Below, in pieces: positions 51,902 through 63,878 of a stretch of DNA of 64,000 nt. A model generated the notes under the pieces. It ran no database searches. It saw nothing but the letters and a program-made list of their open reading frames with translations, and was not told the origin of the DNA. Source of the DNA: Ditylenchus dipsaci (lineage: Eukaryota > Nematoda > Chromadorea > Rhabditida > Anguinidae). The position numbers and the translations under genes are program-made. The stretch lies in NCBI GenBank assembly GCA_004194705.1, contig SADC01000318.1, positions 372,001-436,000 on the forward strand, read 5' to 3'. The number at the start of each line of letters is the position of its first letter. Within the stretch, counting starts at the first letter, position 1.

Positions 51902-53360
51902 CAGTCAAACCTCTCTACTATGGCACCCCAAAAGTTCGTTCCCGCCTTGGGTCCGACACTTTTTTTACCTCGATTTTTGAAGGCTTTTGCCATTTCTGTT
52001 TTGACAGTCTGGTCCCAAATATCGTAAGGATTCCGATTTTGCCGATCGTTTTTCTGAATTATAAAGAAAATTCTTCTAAAAAAGCAAAAACTCAGTTTAA
52101 AAACAGAAATTTTTGAATTTTCCTGTTTTTAAACTGAGTTTTTGCTTTTTTAGAAGAATTTTTGCCGCTATTCCATTGTACCCCCCCCCCCAAAAAGCTA
52201 TTCCAGTGTACCCCCCCCCCCCCAAAAATAATGACCTATTCCATTGTACCCCCCCCAAAAACCAACTTTCTTATATGCCCTCAAAACCATTTTTATGTAA
52301 TAATTTCGCCATAAAAGGACCAAAAAAGCCATTTAAATAGGGTTCAAGGGCTGTATTGGAGGGAAGGGAATAACACAGGGGCCACTTTTTTTGGCTGCTT
52401 TACCATGTTTTTCAACTCGGGCCGTGGCAAAAATAGACTCTATATGCATTTCATGATCAAGTGTACTTCTCGGAATCATGTCTAAGGTAAGTGCGTGCGC
52501 GCATCTCTAACTCTCAAGCCCCTGCGCCCCTTCGGGGGCGCAGGGGGCTTGGGGGCTTGGAGTTGAGATGCGCACACCCACATACCTTAGACACAAATCA
52601 CTCGAAAGTGACTCTGGATGCATGAAAAAGCATGCATACCAGAGTTATTTATGCGGTAGGTCCCAGTATTCAAAACCATGTTCAACATCTTCAATTTTTC
52701 AGCCGAAAAGGGTCTCCCCCCTTCTCCGGCTTTTGGCTTCGAGCCAGAGGCTCAGCCATCCAAAATTTCTGCCTTCACCTCCACAGGGTCCTGGTTTAGG
52801 CATAACAACCTCGGGACCCACCCGGCTGGCCCTTGAGAGGCTTTTGAGTACTCATGTATTTGGGTCCTCCACAAGTTGCTGGGTTTGACGTGCCTTCAAA
52901 CGTATATATTAAGTGGTGGACCCCAAGTTGCTGGGTTTGAGGGTGCCTTAAATCCTTATTTATTAGTGGCCCTGTTTTGTCCCTTCCCCTCCCAATACAG
53001 CCCTTGAACCCTATTTAAATGGCTGTTCTGGCCTTTTTATGGCAAAATTATTACATAAAAATGGTTTTTGAGTGCATATAAAAAAGTCGGTTTTTGGGGG
53101 GGTACAATGGAATAGGTCATTATTTTGGGGGGGGGGGGGTACACTGGAATAGCTTTTTTGGGGGGGGGGGTACAATGGAATAGTGCCAATTTTTTTTTAT
53201 AATTCTGAAAAACGATCGTCAAAATCGGAATCCTTACGATATTTGGGACCAGACTGTCAAAACAGAATGGATAAAAGACTTTGAAAATTCGGTTAAAAAA
53301 AGTGTCGGACCCAAGGCGGGAACGAACTTTTGGGGGTGCCATAGTAGAGAGGTTTGACTG
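51902..53360. mobile_element. Tc1/mariner-end foldback element with poly-C runs and nested hairpin repeat
   Basis: The ends CAGTCAAACCTCTCTACTAT and inverse are flanked by TA (51900-51901, 53361-53362). The interior has an inverted pair of CCCCCCCCC-AAAAAGCTATTCCA repeats (52170-52260 against 53090-53190) and a copy of the GC-hairpin repeat at 52430-52690. Confidence 0.75.
52430..52690. repeat. GC-hairpin repeat, copy 6
   Basis: Reverse orientation, centre CCTGCGCCCCTTCGGGGGCG; nested in the 51902-53360 element. Confidence 0.75.
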
Positions 53361-53967
53361 TATTTGTGTTCCATTCTCTGCCTTGGCAGTGTTAAAAACG
53401 AAGAACTATTTTAGCCTAAGTAATTTCATTTCTAAAGCAATAACACATTCGAAAACATTGTTTCAGAAGTCTAAATGGCTTGCCAAACAACTAACTACAC
53501 AAATAAGATGTATGAAAACTGCATGTTCAAATTTTTTCGAACAAAATTCGATTAACAATTAAGTGAAATTTGACTGCAACATTCAATTTAAAAATATAAA
53601 TCCTTTTTAGAAATCCGCTAAAATTTGAAATCTCAAAAAAGTTTTGAATTTTAGAAGCTTAAAAAACACATAGTGCACACCTGCCCATTCAGGGCTACAC
53701 AAAAACTATAAAACTTCGAAAATTTCTTTTATAGAATAGCCCAAACCATCACCCACAAACATCCATTTTAGCGAATCTCACACTCTCTGCAACTCTAGAA
53801 ATCAAAAGTTCTCACAAAGCAATACTTTTTATTTCATGTAATCGTAATCAAAATTCAAAATGTTAAAAATTTAAAGAACATATAGTGCACACCTGCCCAT
53901 TCAAGGCTACACAAAATCATGAAACTTCAAAAATATCTTTTATAAAACAGGCCAAACCTATCCACTC

Positions 53968-55414
53968 GGTTATGCGTAATCTGTGCGCCGTAATTTGTGC
54001 GCCGGTAATGTGTGCGCCAGTAAAGTGTGCGCCAGTAAAGTGTGCGCCAGTAATGTGTGCGCCGGTAATGTGGCGCCAGAATATGTATGATAACGATAGC
54101 TACCTAAGATGGTATCCTGAATACGTGTAAATACGTTCCTAACAGGTATTTGTTGGATGTGTTGGATTTTGAATGTGGATAGCTGTTTAGGGAAGGTGCC
54201 CAGCTGGTTTTCCTACCTACCCTGAGACTTCTTAGTTCTCTAAAAACTATTTGAGCCAAGAAAAAAAGGTTTGCCACCACCGGGATTCGAACCTGTAACA
54301 TTAAAAAAAATGGAGAATCACTTTACCAGAGGATCAATTTACCTCGGATCAATTTAAGGGTGAAACAGAAACCAGTAATTCGAATGATCGAATCGTATTC
54401 AGGATACCATTCTGGGTAGGCATCATTATCATACCTATTCTGGCGCACACATTACCGGCGCACAGATTACGGCGCACAGATTACTGGCGCACACTTTACT
54501 GGCGCACATATTAGGTTGGTGCATAAGTTTTAAACCATACAAATATTTAAATAAAAATTCATTTTCTTATCCAAAATTTCTCTTATAACAAAATCCAAAC
54601 AATAGGTTTTGTAGCCCTGACTCTCTTCTTTCAAATGGCATATTTCTTTCAACTTGACTATTTTGGATAAGTCACCATTTGGCTCCAAACACTTGTCCAG
54701 TCATTTTGTGAAGTTGACCAGCGTTTTCATCACTTTCACTGGTCAAATGTTTTATTGAATTTTAATCGTCATAACAATATGTTATCACCATGTTGTAGCG
54801 CAGATCAAGAGCTACAAAATGCACTTTACAGAATGATTTTTTGAAATCTGAGTGTTGATATATGGCCTTTTAGAAAAAATAGATTTTCTGAAAAAATGGC
54901 CAAAATTTGGAAAAATTGGAAAAACTTGGATTTTGGCCATTTTTTCAGAAAATCTATTTTTTTCTAAAAGGCCATATATCAACACTCAGATTTCAAAAAA
55001 TCATTCTGTAAAGTGCATTTTGTAGCTCTTGAACTGCGCTACAACATGGTGATAACATATTGTTATGACAATTAAAATTCAATAAAACATTTGACCAGTG
55101 AAAGTGATGAAAACGCTGGTCAACTTCACAAAATGACTGGACAAGTGTTTGGAGCCAAATGGTGACTTATCCAAAATAGTCAAGTTAAAAGAAATATGCC
55201 ATTTGAAAGAAGAGAGTCAGGGCTACAAAACCTATTGTTTGGATTTTGTTATAAGAGAAATTTTGGATAAGAAAATGAATTTTTATTTAAATATTTGTAT
55301 GGTTTAAAACTTATGCGCCAACCTAATATTACTGGCGCACACATCACTGGGGCACACTATACTGGCGTACACATTACCGGCGCACAGATTACGGCGCACA
55401 GATTACGCATAACC
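53968..55414. mobile_element. Foldback element with tandem GTGTGCGCCAGTAA arms, 8-bp target duplication
   Basis: The ends GGTTATGCGTAATCTGTGCG and inverse are flanked by ATCCACTC (53960-53967, 55415-55422). The arms repeat a 14-bp unit 6-8 times per side. The interior has a second inverted pair (near 54090 and 54420) and a tRNA T-arm-like motif at 54283. A mariner-end MITE is nested at 54511-55326. Confidence 0.85.
54511..55326. mobile_element. mariner-type MITE, 816-bp palindrome
   Basis: The ends TTAGGTTGGTGCATAAGT / reverse complement TTAGGTTGGCGCATAAGT are the well-known mariner terminal pattern, flanked by TA. The two halves are almost identical, so the element is a long hairpin. It is inserted in the right arm of the GTGTGCGCC element. 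Confidence 0.85.
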
Positions 55415-55422
55415 ATCCACTC

Positions 55423-56400
55423 TATTAGCCAGGTACCCACCCTCTTGGTTCAAGTGCCCACTCTCCTGGCTCAGATACCCACTCTTTTGGCTTAGGTACC
55501 CGCCTTCTCAGATAGTCGCGCTCTTCACATTCTTAGCTGCAATCTAAAAAAATGACAAAAAACGATAACAAAAACACTTGAAAGACAATTGCAGCATCGA
55601 CACCGAAAAAAAAGAGTTTAAAATAATTTTTAGGTTTCGTACAATAAAGTCCCATATACTGAAAATAAACTCGATTTAAGTAAACATTTCTACCGCTAAA
55701 ATCAGAGATCGCGTTTATCGACCTGAAATTTTCACTGCAGATGCGGTGAGTCATTGCGGATCAGAAATTATTTTTGAAAAAAATTTTTTCGAGTTTTAAA
55801 AAAAAATTTTAAATTGATTTCGATTTTTTTCGAAAAATTTTGGCTTCTCGAGGTCAGAAGTGGGTTCCAGGTGGGTGAAAGTGAAGCTGGACATAACAAA
55901 AGGGAACATCTCCTGGATCACAGCTATCGATTGGTATATGATGTTGAAAATTGATTGTCAGCCAAAAACCTTGTGGAAATTCCACAAGCAACCAAATTGT
56001 GGTCAAAATGGGCGAAAATCAGGGTACGCGAAAATTGATTCGCTTAAATTGGCTATTATGGGCTGATTTTCAAGGGTTTTTGAAAAAAAATCGGCTTTCT
56101 AATGAAGACTTTTGACAAGGAATCAAATGGTGTATTCACAATTTCGAAAAAACGAGAAAAAATGAATTAATGGGCCATTTTTGCCAAAAATTTACAAATT
56201 TTGGCGAAAAAATTTTGAATTCAATTTTTTTCGCGCCAAAACTCGAAAATTTTTGGCGTAAAGGGAGACCAAAGGTAGGGGTTGTTTTAGACCTAACTTT
56301 TTGTGCCGAAAAACATTAAAAATAAATTTTTTCAGTTTTCTCCACAAAAAGTTTACTTTTGGCCATTTATATTTTAAAATTCCCGCCAAAATCGACTTTT
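55423..56400. other. Intergenic, no gene recognised
   Basis: Short minisatellite at the left, then A/T-rich sequence without protein-like frames. Confidence 0.5.
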
Positions 56401-56404
56401 TCGG

Positions 56405-56990
56405 GCTAAGTGCCTGAAAAGGTCCAATATGCTCAAAATGGGTCAAAATGCCCGGGCCAAAATGGGTCAAAATGCTTGAAATGGTCAAAATGCTCAAGAT
56501 GGGTCAAAATGCCCGAAGTGGGCCCAAGTACTCAAAAAGGGCCAGAATGGGCCGAAATGACCGAAAAGGGCCAAAATGCGTCAAAATGCTTGAAATGGGT
56601 CAAAATGCTCAAGATGGGTCAAAATGCCCGAAGTGGGCCCAAGTACTCAAAAGGGCCAGAATGGGCCGAAATGACCGAAAAGGGCCAAAATGGGTCAAAA
56701 TGCTTGAAATGGGTCAAAATGCTCAAAATGGGTCAAAATGCCCGAAGTGGCCCAAGTACTCAAAAAGGGCCAGAATGGGCCGAAATGACCGGAAAGGGCA
56801 AAAATGACCAAAACGGGTTAAAATGACCGAAAAGGCCAAAATGAGCCGGAAACGCGGAATCTTGGCCGAAATGCCCGGACAGGCACGAAATGATAACAGT
56901 GTTCAAGTGCCTGAAAAGGGCCGAAATTCTCAGAAAGGGCCAAAATGGGTCAAAATGCCCAAAGTGACCCAAAATGCCTAAAATTACCAA
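56405..56990. repeat. Minisatellite of GGGTCAAAATGC(C/T) units
   Basis: About 580 bp of imperfect units such as ATGGGTCAAAATGCCCGAAG, with a longer higher-order period near 125 bp. Open frames through it are repeat-driven. Confidence 0.8.
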
Positions 56991-57394
56991 AATGGCAAAA
57001 TGGGCTGAATTACGCGAAAATGACGCAAATGCAATTATAGGGCGAGGGTAAGGGTAAGCTCCTTTAATTTCAGCTGCGAAGCAGCCTAGATGCAGTCCAA
57101 CGCGCGGTAGCGCGTTCTAATGAGAAAAAAAAATATAATTTTATTTCTTTTTGAATAGTTCGAAATTATTTATTTTGTCAATATTCCATTATTTCACTCC
57201 CTCTCACTGAGCCCCTAGTTTCAAAATTGAAAATTTTGAAAATTAAAAAAAAACATAGTGCACACCTGCCCATTTTAGGCTACACAATAGTCATAAAACT
57301 TCAAAAATATATTTTGTAGAACAGGCCGAACCATCGCCCACAAAGATCCCTTAGTAGCCCCTAACCCCTCTCTAGAACCGCTTCTCACTTTCCT

Positions 57395-57745
57395 GGCACA
57401 CTTTCTCAATCTCCAGGTACTCCTACCTACTCTCCAGGTACCCTTACCCATTCTCCAAGTACCTCTAACTACTCTCCAGGTATCCCTTCCCAGTCTCCAG
57501 ATACCCTCACCCATTCTCCAGGAAACCCTACCTACTCTCAAGGTATCCCTGCCTGCTCTCCAGGTAGCCCTACCTACTGTTCAGGTACCTCTACCCAATC
57601 TCCAGGTACCCCTTCCCACTCAGTAGGATAGCTACCCACTTCTCCGGTATGGTACCCTAACCGGTACCCACCAACTCTCCAGGTACGCTCACTCACCTGG
57701 TACTCTCACCCACTCTCCTCGAACCCCTACCTACTCTCCATCAAT
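57395..57745. repeat. Minisatellite of CTACTCTCCAGGTACCC units
   Basis: About 20-bp units, around 15 copies with variation. A similar shorter tract is at 55425-55505. Confidence 0.8.
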
Positions 57746-57859
57746 TGTCCACAGACAGACATACAAAACATCTCTAATACTATAGGGGATTAATAATAAA
57801 TACGAGGTTCTGATTTAATATTTACAGTTTACAAATTATGCAAGATAGTAAAATATAAT

Positions 57860-58548
57860 TTATTTACATTTGAGATTTGACGAGACGTGAAACAATAATA
57901 TAATAGCTAGAGTTCTTTGATTAGTTCTTTTGATTTGCCTTATTCTCTTCAACTTGTACATTTTTTCCACTTCTTCCACTTCAGCACGCATGTCAGAAAG
58001 GATGGTGTGAAGATCATCGTAAAACTCGTGGAATTCAGATTCAAACCTGAAATAATCGGTTTTCGCCTGGTTACTAAGAAATCTTAAATACTCCTGACTT
58101 ATAAATAGCTTCATAGGCTTGTTTGGTTTCTTCATCTGCTTTCTCCAGATGTGGCATCAGGCTCTCAACTTTTGAGAATTTGTCTGACTCAAAGACTAAG
58201 TCAGCTGACTGCTGAAGGTGTGCCAGCAGTTCAGCACGCTTCTCCATCAGCGCACTGGAGAAGTTAACTGATCTGAGTTTGTCTTTCAAGGATGCCGTTG
58301 ATCCCTCGAAAAATAAATATTTTTCCACGTTTATTTTTTATTGCTCAAAAACTTACATCGGTATATGTCTTTCTGAGTCGTCGCAATTTTTCCAGTGGAA
58401 CCTGCATTACAAAACCCAACTCTAGGTCGTGCAACTTTTTTTTGAGTGGAGCAACGTCGAAGTTGGCTGTATTCCTTCCATTAGATACAACTTGGTTTAA
58501 ACCAAGTAGAGCTTCCAACTCAGCCACCCTCTGCTCTAAGTCATTCAT
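57860..58548 (-). CDS. Coiled-coil protein resembling dynactin subunit 3 (p24)
   Basis: The start MNDLEQRVAELEALLG opens a heptad-rich helix. Exon 1 is 58357-58548 (donor GAT|gtaagt); exon 2 runs 58305 down to about 58100 (acceptor tttcgag); the last segment with EFHEFYDDLHTILSDMRAEV ends at the stop 57860-57862. About 200 residues, almost all predicted helix, with LMEKRAELLAHLQQ and VESLMPHLEKADEETKQAY segments. Length, N-terminal ELE-type coiled coil and helical layout match dynactin p24, which sits in the dynactin shoulder and links it to cargo transport by dynein, but no unique motif settles this. The join near 58081-58105 needs either an implausible 25-nt intron or one missing base. The poly(A) signal AATAAA overlaps the stop codon. 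Another small coiled-coil subunit is possible. Confidence 0.55.
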
Positions 58549-58559
58549 TTCTGTGGATG

Positions 58560-58570
58560 CTGAAATGCAA
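58560..58570 (-). promoter_or_regulatory. Candidate trans-splice acceptor of the dynactin-like gene
   Basis: On the minus strand TTGCATTTCAG ends 11 nt before the ATG at 58548. Confidence 0.5.
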
Positions 58571-59192
58571 AGATTACCACAAATGGGATAAATTTTTGAG
58601 GGACACGAAACTAGGGGCAGGATGTGGAAAAAAGAGGTTTCTGGACAGAGTTTTTAGTTCTGGACAAGATCGGGACGGGTCTAACAATTTGAACCTACGG
58701 GGAGAGGGTGGGAGAGTTAAGGTTGATGGCTTGTCGAAAAACACGTAAAATATTTTATAAAATTTTATATATATTCGCCAGCGCGATCAGCCGAAAACCG
58801 GAACCAGAGTATTTGAATGGAGTTCATTCGAATGGAGTTCTGGACGGGGTTTTGGGTCAAAATGAGGGCCGATCCGTATTACGGCGCGATCTATCTTCTA
58901 TCACTACGAAAGTACTAACGAAAATTTCAAAAGTTTTTTCAAGCAATAATTTTTGGCATTTTTCAAGGTAGTCAAAGAAATAAGCGCTTATTCAAACTCA
59001 TTTTTCTATGTAAGCTAAATTATACGATCATTTTTGTGCCAATTTCGCTTCCAATTTATCTAACATAGTTGATGATTGCCTTTTGAGTAAAAGAATTCTT
59101 TTTATAAATGGAGACTTCAAAATTTACAGTCGATTGAGGTCATTCAACATAAAACCGTCACGATTTCTAGCAGCAACTTCATTGTAATTCAG

Positions 59193-62100
59193 ATACCTTC
59201 TCTACGTGAAAACTAGAGTTGGACCATGGTATACCAAGAAACAATGGGAAAAGGCGGCCATTCAACACCCAAGCGGCCATTCTAACGAGCTGAATTTTGA
59301 GTATCCAGGTAGAAATACATAGTTATTCAAATATTCCCCAACTGTATGTGCTTTGTTCTTAGGAATAACTGTATTTGCCCTACCAGTGGGCTTTGACAAC
59401 TACTGCTATGCGATTGTGAATGAGCTAAATGCAGACCACATCACAGCTGAACGCCAATGCATCCTCATAGATGTGGGCGATGCAACCAAAATGCTGGAGT
59501 TTCTGCGGAAGAACAAACTCATACTTAGTGCTGTTTTGTCAACTCACAAGCATTGGTAAACGCTTTTCTGAAAGTTTCTTGGGGTTTTCAACAATTTCGG
59601 TTATTTTCAAAAAACATATAAGCACGATTTTTAAAATTTTGGATTCAAGACTCACATCGTTCAGTCAGTTTGAAAAAATTGAAATTTTAAAAGACGTTTA
59701 TAAGTCAATAAGGAACCTAGTTGCCGTAATTTTTTGACGAAAATTTCCTTTTGCTTCATCGTGTTTCCTGACTCATTCTGAACAACTTTAAGTTAAGTTT
59801 TTTTTCGATACAAAATTATTTTCAAGCACTGTATAATGAAAAAATTAAAGAAAAACAGGAATGCAGAATGGAACTCGAGAGCCTCTACACACCCTGCGCC
59901 ACTAATCATTCGTCCACCCAAGTACACATTCCGCACATTACGTATAGTTGAACTGCAGTCGCAAATTTATAAACGCACTTTTACCCTCTTAAACTCAACT
60001 CATAGCAGAAAAGGATATTTATGTCAAATAGTCAAATGTCAATAGTCATATTTTGTGCTCTATTGAATGGTAGGCGCTATCTGCATGTAACCGCCCCCCC
60101 CCCCCCAATCAACTTTTTTTAAAAGTGTTTCCAAACACCTCATATCGACCTAAAATGGCTTTAAGAGTTCAAAAAAGGGATTATTTTTGATTTCTGGTCA
60201 GTAAAAATTAAATTAGGACCACCAAAAGAAACAATTTGGCTTTTTTTTAAAGGGATTTAGGACTGTATTGGGGTGGGAATTAGAGTATCGGTTTTGCCTT
60301 TTTGCGATGTTGCGCTGCGATGTTTTTCGGCCATCCATGGTTGCGCTGCGATATGCGCTGTTTTCAAAAATTTGCGTACGCTGTTGCGCTGCGATGTTTT
60401 TGGCCCAAATTTGCTGCGTACGCTGCGAAGTTGCGCTGCGATGTAACGCAGCGCCCGATTCTCTTTAAAAAATGACAGAAATAACAATGAAAAACGGGCA
60501 ACATTTTTCGAAAATTTGACTGCGATGTTCTTGAAATTTGCGCTGCGATATGCGCTGTTTTCTAAAATTTGCGTACACTTTTGTGCTGCGATGTTTTTGG
60601 CCCGAAATTGCTGCGTACGCTGCGATGTATCGCAGCGCCCGGTTCTCGAGTGGGAATGGACCAAAAAGAAGCCGATTTTGAACGAAAAGGAAGATGTTGA
60701 ACATAGTTTTCTTAACTGAGGCCTACCACATAAATAAACTCTGGTATGCATGCTTTTTATGCATACAGAGTCACTTTCGAGTGATTTGTGTCTAAGGTAT
60801 GTGGGTGTGCGCGTTTCAACCCCAAGCCACCAAGCCCCTGCACCCCTTTAGGGGCGCAGGGGCTTGATGGGTCAGAGATGAGCGCACTCACTCACCTTAG
60901 GCATAATTCCGAGCAAGACTTTTGATCAAAAATGCATTTAGAGGCTCTTTTTGCCAAGTCCCATGTTGAAAAACAGGGTAAAGAAGGCAAAAATTCAAAT
61001 TTTAAAAATGTCCAAAATTCAGTTTTTTACTGACTAAAACTTAAAAATAATGTATTTTTAAACTCCTGAGGCGATTTTGAGTCGATATAGGGTGTTCAAG
61101 AACACTTTTAAAAAAAGTTGATTTGCAGGGGTATATGCTAGTAGCGTCGGATGGCGTATGGAGTTTCTTCATGTGCGATGGGCACTACCATAGTTCCGTT
61201 GTTAAACACAAATCACATTAAATTAACTCTGGATACATGAGAATAGCGTGCATATTAGAGTTTATTTCTGCACTAGGCCACAGTTAGTAATAATGCTAAC
61301 ACTTATGTATAGTTAAACTGAATTCTGAAATTTTAAACTCATTTTCATCCTTTTAAACTCAACCCAGGTTAAAAAAATATTTTTCAAATCTGTTTTTGCA
61401 TTTTCTACTGATTTTATATTTTGGTTGAACACCCGAAAGTTTCGAGATCGATCTCAAAATTTTTCCAATTTTCGAGGTTGAAAAATAACATACTACAAAC
61501 AACATAAATATTCATCTAAAAGATAAAAAAAATAACCAAACTTGTTGAACAATCGAACTATTGGGGACGACTATTTTGTAGTGGATCTTTAGTAGTGGAC
61601 TGTATTTTTTATTCAGGGATCACACCTTGGGAAATTCCACTCTAAAAAGCTCTTTTCCTGGACTCAAATTTATGGAAGTAGGAGAACTGCATCTGTCAAT
61701 AAGTATTTTCTGTTCTTCTCGAAAAATAGATAAACACAGTTTTCTAGCATAATTAAAGACGGTGATGTGATTAAAGCTGGTGGTCTTAGCCTATCAGTAT
61801 GCTCCACTCCTGGTCACACACGCAAGCATTTCATTTTCCTTCTAAAACTACCTGATGAACAACGCCAATTAATATTTACTGGTGACTTTCTTTTCAATGC
61901 AGGCTCAGGTATGACTTTTTTGATTATAGATCTCCGGCAACAGTAGACGACCAATACAGAAAATTTAAAAAAAGCATATTTTTTTGAAAATTCCAATCCT
62001 TCTTCAGAAAAGACATCATTAGAGTCACTCATTTACCATACACAACGAGGTAACACTTGCTATTTTCAGGCCGCCTCTATGAATGTTCTCCAGATGTCCA

Positions 62101-62562
62101 ACTTGCCTCGATTGCCAAATTTGTGGGACTAGTCAAACCCACTGATCTCATATTTCCTGGTCATGAATATGCATTAGAGAATTACAAGTTTAGCCATTGG
62201 TTGTGGAAGCGGTCAATCAGATCAGAACTTCTACCTAGTTGTCCTAACGATAGGACATATCTAGTGGCTGAATATGGTCGCAAAGTGGACAAGTGTCAAT
62301 TGGCTAGGTCGGCACTCATCCCATTGGTTTGTTTGGTTTTTTTTATTTTGTTTCAATTTTTTTCGTAAATTTTTAGGTTCCGTTCAGTGTGGCTGAGCAG
62401 CTGCAATACAATCTGTTTTTGAACACAGCTGACGAGTCCATACAAGCACTGGCTGGAGTGGTGAAAAGTGATGGTGAGGTTCAGAGACAGGCTCAAACTT
62501 TCTTCAATTTGTTCAAGCTTAAAGATGAATTTTGGCCGGAAAAGAATAAAAATTGGTTTTGA
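59193..62562 (+). CDS. PNKD: PNKD/glyoxalase II-like metallo-beta-lactamase hydrolase (first exon not found)
   Basis: Metal-dependent hydrolase of the hydroxyacylglutathione hydrolase fold; the closest pattern is animal PNKD. Exons: 59193-59308, 59363-59555, 61617 to about 61694, 61748-61908, 62070-62326, 62377-62562. Exon 1 here has YLLYVKTRVGPW followed by a QWEKAAIQHPSGHS region, like the PNKD membrane-proximal segment, so a short 5' exon with the start is still missing. The metal motif THKHWDH is split by a 2-kb intron; other ligands are in STPGHT, FTGDFLF and FPGHEY, so all appear intact. The end has VPFSVAEQLQYNLFLNT, matching the family's substrate-binding C-terminal part. The donor of exon 3 (gtcaat) is weak and chosen for frame; a gtattt donor 8 nt later is the alternative. 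AATAAA is at 62584. The long intron holds a 60-61 kb foldback element. Confidence 0.85.
60085..61140. repeat. Inverted-repeat element in the PNKD intron, with nested TGCGCTGCGATGT repeats
   Basis: The arms (poly-C then TTTTTTTAAAAGTGTTTCC; inverse near 61090) match the 20801-21504 family. Between them, 60297-60650 holds two direct blocks of GTTGCGCTGCGATG units, each ending CGCAGCGCCCGATTCTC or close to it. GC-hairpin copy 7 is the core. Confidence 0.7.
60715..60965. repeat. GC-hairpin repeat, copy 7
   Basis: Forward orientation with CCCTGCACCCCTTTAGGGGC centre; nested in the inverted element in the PNKD intron. Confidence 0.75.
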
Positions 62563-62583
62563 CTAGTAAAAAAAATTTATAAA

Positions 62584-62589
62584 AATAAA
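62584..62589 (+). terminator. Poly(A) signal of PNKD
   Basis: AATAAA 22 nt after the stop. Confidence 0.6.
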
Positions 62590-62599
62590 TTATGTGTAT

Positions 62600-63878
62600 C
62601 GAAAAATTACACCACCTTTAAACCACTAGTAAACGCAGAGCGACTCAGTCTTTGATGTTAATTTTTTCAGCATATAAAGTCAAGAGAAGATTTTCTTCTT
62701 ATCCAGAGACCATCTACAGTCCAGGACCCGAATCACAGGGGTACCATGCAAAAATCTTGTTTTCACTTAATGTAACCGATAAAAAAGTAGTTTCAAAACA
62801 ATTTCCGTACTAAAAAATAGGTTTTAAATTTTTTTTTGATACCATCAGTTGACCAATTGCCTTAGTTCCCCAAGGTGAAATATCGTGTATTAAGGTATCT
62901 TACCGCGTTTTGGTCACTGGAGCTTGGCAAAAAGAGTCTCTACATGCATTTTGATCAAGAGTCTAGCTCGGAATTATGTCTAAGGTAAGTGAGTGCGCGC
63001 AGAGGGGGCGCAGAGGGCTAGGTTGCTTGGGGTTGAGATGCGCACACCCACATACCTTATACACAAATCACTCGAAAGTGACTCTGGATGCATATAAAAT
63101 GTATGCATACCAGAGTTTCTTTATGCGGTAGGCCCCAGCTAACAAAACTATGTTCAAATCCCGTCTTTTTGGTATTTCCAGGGATATCCAGGTACTCTTT
63201 TTGGTTTATTTAGCTTGGGGACCAAGGCGATTGGTCAACTTATGGTAACTAAAATTTTTTTTGAAATTATTATTTTTCAGTACGGTAATTGCTAGGAAAC
63301 GATTTTTTTTATCGTTTTTAGGGTATAAAAATTACTTGGAAGACGTCTAAACACTATTCATAGTTGACCAAAAAAGGGGCCCCCAAGTAAACAAATGCCA
63401 ATTTTTCAACGGTTTATAAGTGGCAGAAATACTTGATTCCTGCAGTGCAGTCGCGTCGTGATAATCAGGCATTCACTTATGTTCGATCCTCAGCTGGGAC
63501 CAACCTTTTTTACCCTAATTTTGTAATTTTTTGGCTAGTTGTCTTTGGTTAATGTATTCCATGAATCTTTGTCATGTCGACTTTTCAAAAATTTCTATTT
63601 TTGCTGTAAATATATATCAGGGCTCATATATTTTTTTGTGGAAAAAAACATTTGGAACTGCCTGAAAAACGATGCTCCTGATAGCGGAAATGGGCCGTGT
63701 TGCAACATTATATGTTTCCGGATTGTTTTGGTTTTCGAAGAAAAAAAATTTCGAGGCACATATAAGTATTATGAGTATTGAATAGTTAAATTAACTGACT
63801 ATATATTAACAGGCTATTACTACTGCTGGTTAACAAACACAAAATCACCGAAAAAAACGATTTTTGTAAGCAATAAAA
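62600..63878. other. Intergenic, one hairpin repeat copy
   Basis: GC-hairpin copy 8 and A/T-rich sequence. A tRNA-like T-arm string (TTCGATCCTCAGCTGGGACC at 63482) is not part of a full tRNA. Confidence 0.5.
62920..63145. repeat. GC-hairpin repeat, copy 8
   Basis: Reverse orientation; the left half of the central hairpin is lost (GAGTGCGCGC is followed directly by AGAGGGGGCGCAG). Confidence 0.7.

Noticed and set aside
54270..54360. Functional tRNA gene
   Set aside because: Only a T-arm-like string is present; no D-arm, anticodon arm or acceptor pairing could be built.
53968..55414. Regular repeats that might suggest a CRISPR array
   Set aside because: Units are directly tandem without unique spacers, occur in opposite orientation at both ends of an element, and the genome is eukaryotic.
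56410..56826. 138-codon open frame with repeated NARSGPKYSK-like words
   Set aside because: It is the translation of the 56.4-57.0 kb minisatellite; two frames are open through it for the same reason.
60257..60751. 164-codon minus-strand open frame
   Set aside because: It runs through the tandem TGCGCTGCGATGT blocks and the hairpin repeat; no protein-like pattern.
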